Assembly (NCBI RefSeq): GCF_040676675.1
Contig: NZ_JBFAPK010000003.1
Location: forward strand, 186,001-250,000
Reading direction: 5' to 3'
From: JBFAPK01 sp040676675
GTDB taxonomy: Bacteria; Actinomycetota; Actinomycetes; Mycobacteriales; Micromonosporaceae
DNA length: 64,000 nt
Each line of letters begins with the position of its first letter. Position 1 is the stretch's first letter. Below, in pieces: positions 63,538 to 64,000 of the stretch. Both the position numbers and the translations under genes were made by a program. The notes beneath the pieces are model-generated. The model was not told the origin of the DNA. It was given only the letters and a program-made list of their open reading frames with translations, and made no database searches.

Positions 63538-64000
63538 CTACGGGGAGCGGGTCGCCTGGTCGGTGAGGTCCCGGGTGGTGACCGGGCGGCCGGGCAGCGG
63601 GCTGCCCGGGTCGGCGCGGAGGCCGTCGAGGATCAGGACCAGGGCGCGGTCGAGCATGGACTCGGCGAGCACCTCCGAGTCGACCGGGACGCGGCGCAGC
63701 AGCAGGGAGACCAGGACCGCCACGTCACCGGCGCCGACGTCGGCGCGGAGCGAGCCCTCCCGCTGGGCGCGGCGCACGATCTCCTCCAGCATCGCCATGA
63801 GTTCGTCGCGGTAGCGCTGGGTGATCGGGTCGTCCTTGACCGCCGCGCGGGCTCCCTCGGAGAGTACGGCCAACTGGATGGTGAGCCGCAGGCTGCGCGA
63901 GCGCCCCAGCAGCCGTACCAGTGCCTGCCAGGCGCTGTGCTCCTCGGCGAGCACCGCGCGGGCGTCGGCCACGACGGCGCCGAAGTTGTCCCGCGCGACC
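63538..64000 (-). CDS. TetR family regulator, C-terminal part (start outside window)
   Basis: The frame is open from the right edge to the stop at 63538, about 154 codons. The visible part is a helical TetR ligand-binding domain (VRLLGRSRSLRLTIQLAVLSEG, LVSLLLRRVPVDSEVLAESML). The helix-turn-helix must lie beyond the window. An ATG at 63972 is internal and not the likely start. It is convergent with nhaA. Confidence 0.75.
   Translation of the reverse strand, partial: VARDNFGAVVADARAVLAEEHSAWQALVRLLGRSRSLRLTIQLAVLSEGARAAVKDDPITQRYRDELMAMLEEIVRRAQREGSLRADVGAGDVAVLVSLLLRRVPVDSEVLAESMLDRALVLILDGLRADPGSPLPGRPVTTRDLTDQATRSP

Overview
The window is high-GC actinobacterial chromosome. Frequent GTACC/GGTAC sequence, GTG starts, likely leaderless promoters, DUF6244, DUF6153 and Rv3235-like proteins, and the prfB-ftsE-ftsX-smpB-ssrA order all fit Micromonosporaceae (Micromonospora or a close relative). 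The family assignment is inference. There is no replication, phage-structural or transposase gene, so this is ordinary chromosome with one patch of accessory DNA.

Layout. 0-8 kb: the 5' part of a Tat-secreted protein (cut by the left edge), then small redox and regulatory units: a GntR-TetR hybrid repressor divergent from an FAD monooxygenase with palindromic operators, an esterase, a nucleotide-sugar-epimerase-like protein, a TetR regulator and an SDR. 8-16 kb: secretion and envelope proteins, including a modular protein with an LQRTAGN motif (seen in contractile-injection-associated proteins), a peptidoglycan-binding domain and a possible M15-like C-terminus; a secreted alpha-amylase behind a MalR-type operator; a GNAT; a SEC-C protein; and a subtilisin. 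16-24 kb: aldo/keto reductase, LtrA, an AraC regulator divergent from an FMN reductase, and a copper cluster (CPH-type P1B ATPase, CsoR-like box, DUF6153, DUF305). 24-28 kb: a very large Tat-secreted GH2 glycosidase with discoidin domains, preceded by a perfect 12-bp LacI-type palindrome.

28-34.3 kb is accessory. It is visibly less GC-rich, with decayed genes, small proteins of unknown function, a strong hairpin, a minimal GntR repressor beside a near-perfect inverted repeat and a good promoter, and a coupled small-acidic-protein/XRE pair. It ends near tRNA-Ala(GGC), whose own terminator is intact.

34.5-41.2 kb is conserved core on the minus strand: yqgE, a lipoprotein, a hemerythrin-like protein, tmRNA, smpB, ftsX, ftsE and prfB. 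Together these cover trans-translation, ribosome release and the divisome FtsEX complex. 41-49 kb: a PadR regulator, 1-pyrroline-5-carboxylate dehydrogenase, a membrane protein, DUF6912, an excisionase-like HTH protein, an Rv3235 homologue, and a TetR regulator divergent from an epimerase-like protein. At 49.5-49.7 kb is an extreme poly-G block that looks like a sequencing or assembly artefact. 49.7-64 kb: chitinase, a complete polar amino-acid ABC importer operon (minus strand), a Tat-secreted M14 carboxypeptidase, a transmembrane Ser/Thr kinase, DUF5954, an M15-type lipoprotein, a cysteine-free bL36, an NhaA-DsbA fusion, and the C-terminal part of a TetR regulator cut by the right edge.

All calls come from reading the sequence; no database search was run. 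Start codons were chosen by Shine-Dalgarno position and family length where possible.
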